DNA from: Chloroflexota bacterium
GTDB taxonomy: Bacteria; Chloroflexota; Dehalococcoidia; Lucifugimonadales; JADFKI01
Direction: 5' to 3'
Length of the DNA: 9,651 bases
NCBI GenBank assembly: GCA_024648655.1
Contig: JAGGDZ010000418.1
Location: 1-9,651 of the forward strand
The notes beneath the pieces were generated by a model. That model was not told the origin of the DNA and did no database searches. It saw nothing but the letters and a program-made list of their open reading frames with translations. How positions within the stretch are numbered: position 1 is the stretch's first letter; each line of letters starts with the position of its first letter. The translations under genes were made by a program, and so were the position numbers. Below, in pieces: positions 1 through 5,808 of this stretch.

Positions 1-166
1 TTATCGCTCGTACTCGGTGGTGATGGGCGTTGACCACCTGATTCCGGTAGATGTGTATGTGCCGGGCTGCCCTCCCCGACCGGAAGCGCTGATGTACGGC
101 CTGATGCAACTGCAAGAGAAGATTCAGCAGGACGCGAGGCAAAGCGGTAAGTCGGTCGATCAGTAA
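1..166 (+). CDS. nuoB: NuoB, complex I 20 kDa subunit, 3' end only
   Basis: The reading frame starts at base 2, is open from the left edge, and gives 54 residues before TAA at 164-166. It contains SVVMGVDHLIPVDVYVPGCP followed by PRPEALMYGLMQLQEKI, the standard C-terminus of NuoB. The Cys in PGCPPRPE is the last ligand of cluster N2, the 4Fe-4S centre that hands electrons to quinone. The N-terminal part with the other three ligands is outside the window. The gene is followed by nuoC after an 81-base gap, as in most nuo clusters. A 10-bp direct repeat brackets the stop codon (see the repeat at 147-172). Identity is near certain from the motif and the neighbour. Confidence 0.95.
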   Translation, partial: YRSYSVVMGVDHLIPVDVYVPGCPPRPEALMYGLMQLQEKIQQDARQSGKSVDQ

Positions 167-172
167 GTCGGT
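147..172 (+). repeat. 10-bp direct repeat across the nuoB stop codon
   Basis: The decamer GTAAGTCGGT occurs at 147-156 and again at 163-172, a 16-base period. The second copy supplies the TAA stop of nuoB (164-166), while in the first copy the same letters are read in another frame. It looks like a partly decayed 16-bp tandem duplication (about 12 of 16 positions agree). It could also be chance. Confidence 0.5.
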
Positions 173-232
173 TGGGCGGTCTTGCTCCCCTGCTCATCAT
201 ATTCTTTCTCTCATATCTGTCGATGTTAGCCC

Positions 233-237
233 GGAGG
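233..237 (+). promoter_or_regulatory. Ribosome-binding site of nuoC
   Basis: GGAGG lies 10 bases before the ATG at 248. It is the only strong Shine-Dalgarno match near the N-terminus and fixes the start upstream of the unusual arginine-rich leader of NuoC. Confidence 0.65.
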
Positions 238-247
238 GTGAGCTGAG

Positions 248-790
248 ATGACAACACATACCGAACGCCCACGCCGTACTAGGCGGCAGCGGCGCGAGCC
301 TGTGATACCGACTGCACCTGTTGCGCTCGATGCGCGCGGGGAGGCATTGTCGGAGATACTTGGACGGGTGTTCAGCGACTTCGACGTGGAGGTCGGCGCC
401 GCCGTTGACGAGGTTACGCTGACGGTACAATGCGGTGACGTGCCGGAAGTATGCCGCATCGCCCGACAGAATCCGGAGATAGATTGCGGCTACCTGCGTT
501 GTCTGTCAATCGTCGATTATGTTGAGCGGCTCGAGGTGAACTATCACCTGTTCTCATTGGATAAGCGGCACAAGTTCGTGGTGAAGACGAACGTGTCGCC
601 GGACGAGCCGAATGTGCCGTCCATCGTGTCGGTGTGGCGGGGGGCGGACTGGTTCGAGCGGGAGGCGCACGACCTGTTCGGCGTGGTGTTCGACGGACAT
701 CCAGGGCTGTCGCCGCTTCTGCTGTACGAGGGCTTCGAGGGGTTTCCGGGGCGCAAAAGCTTCCCGTTCCATGACTACGACGAGTGGTAG
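248..790 (+). CDS. nuoC: NuoC, complex I 30 kDa subunit
   Basis: This 180-residue protein is the NuoC/30 kDa hydrophilic subunit, which packs beside NuoD and NuoB in the peripheral arm of complex I and carries no cofactor. The family signature is near the C-terminus: WFEREAHDLFGVVFDGHPGL followed by LLLYEGFEGFPGRKSFP, matching the usual ERExxDMFGIxFxGHPxLRR...EG.PLRKDYP pattern. It is a stand-alone NuoC, not a NuoC-NuoD fusion. The start is ATG at 248 with GGAGG 10 bases upstream. The first 17 residues are unusually basic (seven Arg between residues 7 and 16), a leader not typical of NuoC. The gene runs into a minus-strand aldolase gene whose stop is only 22 bases away, instead of leading directly into nuoD. 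A degraded copy of its last 19 codons lies at 2489-2545. Confidence 0.95.
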   Translation: MTTHTERPRRTRRQRREPVIPTAPVALDARGEALSEILGRVFSDFDVEVGAAVDEVTLTVQCGDVPEVCRIARQNPEIDCGYLRCLSIVDYVERLEVNYHLFSLDKRHKFVVKTNVSPDEPNVPSIVSVWRGADWFEREAHDLFGVVFDGHPGLSPLLLYEGFEGFPGRKSFPFHDYDEW

Positions 791-812
791 AATCCGGAGG
801 GCGAGGCTAGTA

Positions 813-1574
813 TTAGAGGCTCACTTCGTCAAGGAATGTGGACGCGGCTGAGGAGAGGAGCGTGGTGAGGTGAGTGTACAGGTAGGTCACGTCCTGCCCA
901 AGGTATCGCCTCATAGCATCCGAACCGCCCGCAGAGCCGGAGACCTTGCCCGCAGACGCGACTGTGGCGAATACGCTGTCCATCGCCTCGCGCACTACAG
1001 GAGTGTTGGGGCGTCCGGGATAGCCCATGGACTGAGACAGGTCCGAAGGACCTACGAAGAAGACGTCAACGCCCTCCACCCGAACTATCTGCTCCACGTT
1101 CTTTACTGCCTCGGCTTCCTCTATCTGGACGCAGACCAGAGTCTCCGCGTTGGAGTATTCAGCGTATTCGGACATCGACATACCGTACCCGTAGGATGCG
1201 GACCTGACTCCGGCTGCCAGTCCGCGCTCGCCTAGCGGATGGTACCTGACGGCCTCGACTGCCTTTTCCGCATCGTCCGCGGTGTTGACATGAGGCACCT
1301 GCACGCCCATCGCGCCCCTGTCCATGAGCTGACCGATAGCCTCGAACGAATTGACTGGAGGCCTGGCGATGGGTGTGATGCCGGCGGCTTCGGCTGCCAT
1401 GACCATCAGCTCGACGCTTTCCAGCGAAATCGAGCCGTGCTCGCAGTCGATGAGCACCCAGTCGAAGCCAAGCCGCCCTACGATGTCAACGATGTGGGGA
1501 GACGGAAACATGACCGAGACGCCGAACGCCGGCTGTCCTGAGAGTAGTTTGCGCTTCATGAGGTTGGGTTTCAT
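813..1574 (-). CDS. HpcH/HpaI-family aldolase
   Basis: This 253-residue protein belongs to the HpcH/HpaI (class II, metal-dependent pyruvate) aldolase family, which includes 4-hydroxy-2-oxo-heptanedioate and 2-keto-3-deoxy-L-rhamnonate aldolases. Visible family features are VLIDCEHG (residues 40-47, catalytic His46), PIARPP with the substrate-binding Arg71, GVQVPHVNTADDA (90-102), the metal-binding Glu152 in CVQIEEAEAV, and FVGPSDLSQSMGYPG (173-187) with metal-binding Asp178. Length and motif order are normal, so it is probably active, cleaving or forming a 2-keto acid with pyruvate as one product. The exact substrate cannot be read from the sequence. The ATG at 1574 has only a weak purine-rich stretch upstream; the next ATG (residue 6) is a possible alternative. 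It lies downstream of, and in the same direction as, the SRPBCC gene (124-base gap). It converges on nuoC and has no evident connection to complex I. Confidence 0.9.
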   Translation of the reverse strand: MKPNLMKRKLLSGQPAFGVSVMFPSPHIVDIVGRLGFDWVLIDCEHGSISLESVELMVMAAEAAGITPIARPPVNSFEAIGQLMDRGAMGVQVPHVNTADDAEKAVEAVRYHPLGERGLAAGVRSASYGYGMSMSEYAEYSNAETLVCVQIEEAEAVKNVEQIVRVEGVDVFFVGPSDLSQSMGYPGRPNTPVVREAMDSVFATVASAGKVSGSAGGSDAMRRYLGQDVTYLYTHLTTLLSSAASTFLDEVSL

Positions 1575-1698
1575 GGGATGTCCGGCTCTCTCGCTTTCGG
1601 GTAAAATTGTTGATCTTCAGGCATGTTGTTCAGGTGAGTGGCGCATCGCGCCGCTTCGTATGGTATCACGGGGCGCTTCCGGCTGTGTCATATATGCG

Positions 1699-2340
1699 TC
1701 AGGCGGGCTCGGCAGATTCGCCGGTGTAGAACGCTGCGGTGAGTCTTGCGGCGGTGTGAGCGGCGGCAGGGTCATCGCCTGCTGCAATCGCCGCTTGCGC
1801 CCAGCCCTGGCTGCTGCCCGCGATGAATGCCTTGCCGTCGGGTGCGGCAGCTAAGGCAGCTTCATCCGGCATTGACGCTGTCGGCTGCGTGATATGAAAG
1901 TCAAGCCCTAGCATGCACAGATCCCAGCCGACGCCCGTCGCGCCCGGGCCGTATTCGCTCCAGTGCTCCGAGAGACGCTGCGTGTGAGTGAGCGTCAGCC
2001 GTGCGCGGTCAGCGCCTTCGCCCGAAAGGGATATTTCCACCCAGCTGACATCATCGCCAAACTCCCATGTGAGCGCGAAATGGGATTGTGGTATGCATGC
2101 GGTGATTTCGCCGCCGGCGTTGCCTTCCAATTGATAGCGGCCGCCGAGCGCCAGATCGCCGCTGACCGGCAGGAACCAGCGCGGAATGCGCTCGCCGTTC
2201 GTCACAGCGTCCCACAGGTCGTCGGGCGTCGTGGCGAAGGTTCGAGATATTGCAACGGCGCGAGCAGGTTGTCCGTCTTTTTCCGGCGACGAGACGGAGC
2301 GCTCAACTGCGCTGAGGTTGCTCTCGACATCGAAGTTCAT
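1699..2340 (-). CDS. SRPBCC/AHSA1-type (START-like) domain protein
   Basis: The protein has 213 residues from ATG at 2340. I chose this start because AGGG lies 8 bases upstream (2349-2352 on the minus strand). An in-frame GTG at 2388 would add 16 residues but has a poorer context and lies very close to the likely promoter. The N-terminal half carries an AHSA1-like helix-grip fold: AVAISRTFATTPDDLWDAVT, then ERIPRWFLPVSGDLALGGRY, then GEITACIPQSHFALTWEF, VEISLSGEG, LTLTHTQRL and WDLCMLGLDFHI. This is the beta-strand and helix order seen in activator-of-Hsp90-like and other SRPBCC ligand-binding proteins. The C-terminal part, after about residue 140, is Ala-rich and less conserved. Such proteins bind hydrophobic ligands in a cavity, but the ligand here is unknown. 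It is the first gene of a two-gene minus-strand unit inserted between nuoC and nuoD. Confidence 0.85.
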   Translation of the reverse strand: MNFDVESNLSAVERSVSSPEKDGQPARAVAISRTFATTPDDLWDAVTNGERIPRWFLPVSGDLALGGRYQLEGNAGGEITACIPQSHFALTWEFGDDVSWVEISLSGEGADRARLTLTHTQRLSEHWSEYGPGATGVGWDLCMLGLDFHITQPTASMPDEAALAAAPDGKAFIAGSSQGWAQAAIAAGDDPAAAHTAARLTAAFYTGESAEPA

Positions 2341-2348
2341 AGCGGATT

Positions 2349-2352
2349 CCCT
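2349..2352 (-). promoter_or_regulatory. Ribosome-binding site deciding the SRPBCC gene start
   Basis: Read on the minus strand, AGGG (in GGCAGGGAATCCGCT) sits 8 bases before the ATG at 2340. It favours that start over the upstream GTG at 2388. Confidence 0.5.
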
Positions 2353-2399
2353 GCCTTTCCTCTCTTGCGGACGGGCATGTTTTATCACTCCACCGTCTT

Positions 2400-2428
2400 A
2401 TTATATCCTAACCCTGGGTAAGTTATCG
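2400..2428 (-). promoter_or_regulatory. Candidate promoter of the SRPBCC-aldolase unit
   Basis: Read on the minus strand, a perfect TATAAT occurs at 2405-2400, about 60 bases before the chosen SRPBCC start. A -35 box is poor: CGATAA or GATAAC at the expected spacing. The position fits a sigma-70-type promoter driving the two minus-strand genes. The call rests almost entirely on the -10 hexamer. Confidence 0.4.
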
Positions 2429-2468
2429 GTCTGAGGAGAGGCTGCCCGATGTGAGTTGAGCCGGTTCG

Positions 2469-2545
2469 CTGTATGATTGGCTGTGCGGTTCGAGGGATTG
2501 CCGGAGCGCAGGGGCTTCGCTTTCCGTGATGACGATGAGTGGTAG
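2469..2545 (+). pseudogene. nuoC: Degraded second copy of the nuoC 3' end
   Basis: Bases 2489-2545 align without gaps to the last 19 codons of the intact nuoC (734-790): 45 of 57 bases agree by my count. The reading FEGLPERRGFAFRDDDEW-stop faces FEGFPGRKSFPFHDYDEW-stop. Just upstream, CTGTATGAT (2469-2477, reading LYD) matches the LYE of nuoC, but about eight extra bases (around 2478-2488) then shift the frame. Farther upstream (about 2442-2468) similarity is faint, and an in-frame TGA is present. This is therefore a broken remnant, not a gene. It stands where nuoC is expected, 156 bases before nuoD. Many differences are third-position or conservative changes, so the copy diverged as coding sequence before decaying, or came from a different nuoC lineage. 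It overlaps the tandem duplication at 2531-2562. Confidence 0.75.
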
Positions 2546-2562
2546 AGACGATGAGTGGTAGA
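2531..2562 (+). repeat. Perfect 16-bp tandem duplication
   Basis: GACGATGAGTGGTAGA is present twice head to tail (2531-2546 and 2547-2562). The unit is the last codons and stop of the nuoC remnant (D-D-E-W-stop). It probably arose by replication slippage after the remnant formed. The bases after the second unit (AAT) match those after the intact nuoC stop, so the extra unit is an insertion within the ancestral tail. Confidence 0.9.
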
Positions 2563-2590
2563 ATGGTGGGAGCAGCGCAATCCGGTCCGA

Positions 2591-2621
2591 TTGAGAATTG
2601 ACATGGCAAAGGTGATTTACT
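2591..2621 (+). promoter_or_regulatory. Weak candidate promoter for nuoD
   Basis: TTGAGA at 2591-2596 (and an overlapping perfect TTGACA at 2598-2603) precedes an extended -10-like TG-A-TTTACT (2613-2621). Spacing is not ideal: 19 bases from TTGAGA, 12 from TTGACA. nuoD is cut off from nuoC by opposite-strand genes, so some promoter must lie between 2341 and 2700; this is the best match I see. The rest of the stretch up to 2700 shows no other recognisable element, and no Shine-Dalgarno precedes nuoD. Confidence 0.25.
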
Positions 2622-2700
2622 CGTCCGATATGCATCCCCGCAACAAAAAGGGCTACATTTACATTCCCTCCGTCCTGTTCATCCATGTTAAGTTAACACT

Positions 2701-3831
2701 ATGCAAGTACAGCAGCAGCCAACCGAACAAGCCGATGCCCTCGACCTGATGGTGAATATGGGGCCGCAGCATCCCAGCACACACGGGGTGTTTCGTGTGG
2801 TCATCTGGGTCGATGGTGAGCGCATCGTGCGCGCCGAGCCGCATATCGGCTACCTGCATCGCGGCTCGGAGAAGCTGTGCGAAGGCGAGCTTTACAGCCA
2901 GATTATCACGCTGTTCGACCGCCTCGACTACGTGGGCAACCTGAACTGCGAGCTTGCGTTCGTGCTTGCCGCCGAGAAGCTGATGGGAGTGGAGGTTCCG
3001 GAGCGGGCAGAATACATCCGCGTCATCCTATCTGAGCTGAACCGCATCGCCAGCCACATGCTCTTCTACGGCGTGTATGGGCTGGACGTGGGCGCGATGA
3101 CGCCGGTGCTGTACGGATTCCGAGAGCGCGAACGCATTCAGGAGCTGTTCGAGAGCGTAACGGGCGCTCGCATGATGCACAACTATTTTCGCATAGGCGG
3201 CGTGAAGGATGACCTGCCTGCCGATTTTCCCGCACGAATGAGCAGCCTGATGGGACAACTGAACCGGGGTATCGCCGAGTGCGACGAACTGCTGTCGCAG
3301 AACGAGATGTTCCTTGCGCGCACGAAGGGAATCGGTGCTGTGAGCGCACAGGACGCTCTTGACTTCGGCATCACCGGACCGGCGCTGCGGGCGAGCGGCG
3401 TGGCGGAGGATGTGCGAATATCAGAGCCGTACTCCATATACGACCGCTTCGACTTCGGCATTCCGGTGGGCACTTACGGCGACTGCTGGGACCGGTACTA
3501 CGTACGAGTGGAGGAGATGCGGCAGTCGATGCGAATCATCGAGCAGGCGATGGCGCAGATGGAGGATGGGCAAATTATGGCAAGTGATCGGCGCATAGCG
3601 CGGCCTCGTCCGCCTAAGGGAGAGGTCTATGTCCGCACCGAATCACCGCGCGGCGACTTCGCGGTCTTTCTTGTCAGTGACGGCACGGACAAGCCCTACC
3701 GCGTGAAGGTGCGGGCGCCGTCCTTCGCGAACCTTCACGCGTTCCAGCACATGCTAAGGGACGCCTATGTCGCGGACGCGGTGGTGATACTGGGGTCAAT
3801 AGACATTATTTTGGGTGAGGTGGACAGGTAG
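2701..3831 (+). CDS. nuoD: NuoD, complex I 49 kDa subunit
   Basis: This 376-residue protein is the 49 kDa subunit, which with NuoB and NuoH forms the quinone-binding pocket. Key features are NMGPQHPSTHGVFRVVIWVD (19-38) with the quinone-headgroup region His24 and His28, PHIGYLHRGSEK (47-58), LFDRLDYVGN with the probable quinone-contact Tyr77, ELNRIASHM, RIGGVKDDLP (164-173), and the C-terminal GEVYVRTESPRGDF, PYRVKVRAPSF and ILGEVDR. A helix usually found just before the PPxGEVY segment (the MEALIxHFK region of other NuoD proteins) is missing, making it about 30 residues shorter than typical. ATG 2701 is the first start after an in-frame TAA at 2689. It has no Shine-Dalgarno, so translation may be leaderless or otherwise SD-independent. 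nuoH follows after 52 bases. Confidence 0.96.
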   Translation: MQVQQQPTEQADALDLMVNMGPQHPSTHGVFRVVIWVDGERIVRAEPHIGYLHRGSEKLCEGELYSQIITLFDRLDYVGNLNCELAFVLAAEKLMGVEVPERAEYIRVILSELNRIASHMLFYGVYGLDVGAMTPVLYGFRERERIQELFESVTGARMMHNYFRIGGVKDDLPADFPARMSSLMGQLNRGIAECDELLSQNEMFLARTKGIGAVSAQDALDFGITGPALRASGVAEDVRISEPYSIYDRFDFGIPVGTYGDCWDRYYVRVEEMRQSMRIIEQAMAQMEDGQIMASDRRIARPRPPKGEVYVRTESPRGDFAVFLVSDGTDKPYRVKVRAPSFANLHAFQHMLRDAYVADAVVILGSIDIILGEVDR

Positions 3832-3835
3832 AACA

Positions 3836-3847
3836 TACATCGATGTA
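3836..3847. repeat. 12-bp perfect palindrome between nuoD and nuoH
   Basis: TACATCGATGTA reads the same on both strands and lies five bases after the nuoD stop. An alternative pairing of CATAC (3834-3838) with GTATG (3850-3854) is also possible. It may be an operator-like or RNA-structure element in the 52-base gap, but a palindrome of this length can occur by chance. Confidence 0.3.
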
Positions 3848-3883
3848 CAGTATGGGACGTTACGGGATGGATATAGAGTGTAG

Positions 3884-4999
3884 ATGACTTTTCAGACCGG
3901 CATATACATAGTTATCGGCGCCACAGCCCTGCTCGTCTTTCTATCGGTGATGGTGCTCGCGCTGACATGGCTTGAACGCAAGGCGCTGGCGCGCATACAG
4001 ATGCGGATGGGCCCCATGCGCGTGGGCTTTCATGGGGCGCTTCAACCTGTAGCCGACGCTATGAAGCTGGTTTCCAAGGAAGACATCCTGCCTTCGTGGG
4101 CAGACAGGCGCGTGTATTGGCTTGCGCCGCTGGCAGTGTTCATACCGGCGTTTCTGCTGTGGGTTACGATACCCGTTGCTCGCGACATCGCGCTCGCCAA
4201 CCTCGATTTGGGGCTGTTCTACATCGTCGCCATATCGGTGCTGTCGGTGATGGGGCTTGTGATGGCGGGCTGGAGTTCGGCGAACAAGTACGCGATGCTT
4301 GGCGGGCTGCGGGCTGCCGGGCAGTTGGTGAGCTACGAGATACCGTTCATCATGGCGATACTCGCCGTGGCGATGCTGGCGCAGACACTTAACCTGGGGG
4401 AGATCGTGGCGGCGCAATCGACATTCGCTTACATACTGATTCTGCCGTTGAGCCTGTTCCTGTTCCTGACAGCGGGGCTTGCCGAGCTTGGGCGCACGCC
4501 GTTCGACATCCACCACGCAGAATCCGAGGTCGTGGGCGGGCCGTTCGTAGAGTACAGCGGCGCGCACTGGGCGGTATTCTTCCTCGCAGAGTACATCAAC
4601 ACCTTCACGATAGCGGCTCTTACTGCCCTGCTCTTCCTCGGCGGCTGGGGCTGGCCTACGATGCCCTTCGACGGCTTGCCGCACTCGGCGCTGTCGGCGC
4701 TATGGTTCATGGTCAAGACATACGCGGTGATTCTGATTATATTCTGGATACGAGGCACATACCCACGCCTGCGGATAGACCAGCTCATGGCGTTTGGCTG
4801 GAAGCTGCTGGTGCCGCTATCGTTCATCAACATAGTGCTTGTGGGCGTGACGCTATTCTACGGCTTGCCGCTGTGGGTGCTGAGTTTGCTCTCTATGATA
4901 TTATTGGCAATAACCTTCTACATAATCGTCAGGAACGCGGGCACGCGCATGGAACGTAACACGGTATCGGTGCAGAGCGCGGCGAGTCTGCGAAGATGA
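3884..4999 (+). CDS. nuoH: NuoH, complex I membrane subunit (ND1)
   Basis: This 371-residue, strongly hydrophobic protein has about eight membrane helices. It is the subunit that joins the peripheral arm to the membrane arm and holds much of the quinone channel. Signatures are WLERKALARIQMRMGPMRVG (29-48), LQPVADAMKLVSKED, SANKYAMLGGLRAAGQLVSY (132-151) followed by EIPF with Glu152, ELGRTPFDIHHAESEVVGGP (201-220), FVEYSG with Glu223, FFLAEY and WIRGTYPRLRIDQLM. In the cytoplasmic loop the usual PFDLPEAESE is PFDIHHAESE: His210-His211 replace Pro-Glu, so the glutamate equivalent to E. coli NuoH Glu216 is absent, while Asp208, Glu213 and Glu215 remain. The start is ATG 3884, directly after an in-frame TAG, with only a weak upstream purine stretch. 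Confidence 0.96.
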   Translation: MTFQTGIYIVIGATALLVFLSVMVLALTWLERKALARIQMRMGPMRVGFHGALQPVADAMKLVSKEDILPSWADRRVYWLAPLAVFIPAFLLWVTIPVARDIALANLDLGLFYIVAISVLSVMGLVMAGWSSANKYAMLGGLRAAGQLVSYEIPFIMAILAVAMLAQTLNLGEIVAAQSTFAYILILPLSLFLFLTAGLAELGRTPFDIHHAESEVVGGPFVEYSGAHWAVFFLAEYINTFTIAALTALLFLGGWGWPTMPFDGLPHSALSALWFMVKTYAVILIIFWIRGTYPRLRIDQLMAFGWKLLVPLSFINIVLVGVTLFYGLPLWVLSLLSMILLAITFYIIVRNAGTRMERNTVSVQSAASLRR

Positions 5000-5010
5000 T
5001 TCCTCAGAAT

Positions 5011-5015
5011 AAGGA
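5011..5015 (+). promoter_or_regulatory. Ribosome-binding site of the small ORF
   Basis: AAGGA lies six bases before ATG 5022. This is a better Shine-Dalgarno than those of the flanking nuoH and nuoI, and it supports translation of the 38-residue ORF. Confidence 0.45.
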
Positions 5016-5021
5016 AGCACA

Positions 5022-5138
5022 ATGACCACCTTGGAAAACACGCAAACGGCGCAGGAACTGCCCGCCAAGTCGTATGGGCAGTTCGCGGCGGACGAGTATC
5101 ATGTACTCGTTGCCTGGCGAAGCATCCTTGACAAATAA
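5022..5138 (+). CDS. Small ORF between nuoH and nuoI, unknown function
   Basis: The ORF is ATG to TAA with 38 residues, starting MTTLENTQTAQELPAKSYGQ and ending FAADEYHVLVAWRSILDK. I do not recognise it. Support for coding comes from a well-placed AAGGA six bases upstream, a high share of G or C at third codon positions (about 27 of 38), and its fit in the 164-base nuoH-nuoI gap on the same strand. It has no membrane segment, no Cys, and no resemblance to the NuoI N-terminus. It could be a small accessory or assembly protein, a leader peptide affecting nuoI, or the remains of a longer gene. Its stop codon lies inside a 10-bp tandem duplication, and the gap to nuoI is only 25 bases. Confidence 0.45.
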   Translation: MTTLENTQTAQELPAKSYGQFAADEYHVLVAWRSILDK

Positions 5139-5150
5139 CGACAAATAACG
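5131..5150 (+). repeat. Perfect 10-bp tandem duplication at the small ORF stop
   Basis: ACAAATAACG occurs twice in a row (5131-5140, 5141-5150). The first unit contains the TAA stop of the small ORF (5136-5138), and the second repeats it in another frame. It is AT-rich compared with the surroundings and lies 13 bases before the nuoI start, where an SD would be expected; none is present. Confidence 0.9.
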
Positions 5151-5163
5151 ATTGTGAACTGAC

Positions 5164-5808
5164 ATGGCAGGCTTTCTTGAAGGACTGAAAATCACGCTCA
5201 AGACGGCGGGGCGCAAGCCCGTGACCGCGCAGTACCCTGAGCCGGAAAAGCGGCTTGAGGTGCAGGATCGCTATATGGGCTTTCCGGCGCTGACATGGGA
5301 TACCGATGTGAACGAGCCGTACTGCACGGGCTGCATGGTGTGCATCCGCAACTGCCCGACGCAGTGCATGAGCGCGCAGATGAAGGACAACCCGCTGCAT
5401 GCCGAGGGCAAGAGCCGCCGCCGCAAGATTATCGACGAATTCGAGATTAACCTTGGACGCTGCATCCTGTGCGGCATCTGTGTGGATGTCTGCAACTTTG
5501 ATGCCATCGAGATGAGCCATGAGCACGAGTTGAGCAAGTACGAGCGCAACGGCAACCGCGTTGACCTGCCGGTTCTGCTGGACATGGGCAGGCGCTACCA
5601 GAAATCTACCGCATGGCAGCCACGTCAGCCCGAAAAGAACAGCGGCGTGCCGCCACCTCCGAAGGAGCCGGCCAAGAAAGCCGAGCCTATCGAGCTTGCA
5701 CAAGTCTCCCGGGAAGCCGTTGAGCATCGGAAGGCTGTGATGCGCGCAAGAGCCAAGCAACGGGATGGCTCTGCGGCCGACGAGGGCAAAGCTCCACCTG
5801 AGAACTAG
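5164..5808 (+). CDS. nuoI: NuoI, complex I 23 kDa 2x[4Fe-4S] subunit
   Basis: This 214-residue, TYKY-like ferredoxin subunit carries clusters N6a and N6b, which pass electrons to N2 in NuoB. The N-terminus (GFLEGLKITLKTAGRKPVTA) is the usual membrane-surface helix. Two ferredoxin motifs follow: Cys54-57-60-64 in YCTGCMVCIRNCP and Cys100-103-106-110 in CILCGICVDVCNFDAIE. The second has Asn where most ferredoxin motifs have Pro after the last Cys. A Pro- and charge-rich tail from about residue 150 (GVPPPPKEPAKKAEP and on) makes it longer than the common 160-180 residues. ATG 5164 has no clear Shine-Dalgarno; the small ORF just upstream could deliver ribosomes by coupling. The gene ends 13 bases before the preferred nuoJ start. 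Confidence 0.95.
   Translation: MAGFLEGLKITLKTAGRKPVTAQYPEPEKRLEVQDRYMGFPALTWDTDVNEPYCTGCMVCIRNCPTQCMSAQMKDNPLHAEGKSRRRKIIDEFEINLGRCILCGICVDVCNFDAIEMSHEHELSKYERNGNRVDLPVLLDMGRRYQKSTAWQPRQPEKNSGVPPPPKEPAKKAEPIELAQVSREAVEHRKAVMRARAKQRDGSAADEGKAPPEN

Noticed and set aside
1639..1651. GGCGC-ATC-GCGCC hairpin between the SRPBCC and aldolase genes as a terminator
   Set aside because: Short stem, no T-run on the minus strand, and the two genes are probably cotranscribed.
1351..1854. 167-codon + strand open frame across the aldolase start and the SRPBCC 3' end
   Set aside because: It overlaps two well-supported minus-strand genes and has a Ser/Met/Gly-rich product without similarity to anything I know.
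2603..2749. Small + strand ORF starting MAKVIYSSDMHPRNKK before nuoD
   Set aside because: No clear ribosome-binding site, and it overlaps the nuoD start in another frame. Its last third is just nuoD out of frame.
3941..4684. 247-codon minus-strand open frame antisense to nuoH
   Set aside because: The product is rich in His, Arg and Gln, as expected from the complement of a membrane-protein gene in GC-rich DNA. No motifs and no ribosome-binding site.
4918..5760. Long minus-strand open frame of 280 codons antisense to the end of nuoH, the small ORF and nuoI
   Set aside because: It mirrors the codon pattern of nuoI on the other strand. Its translation is Arg/His/Leu-rich with no recognisable domain, while nuoI is certain.
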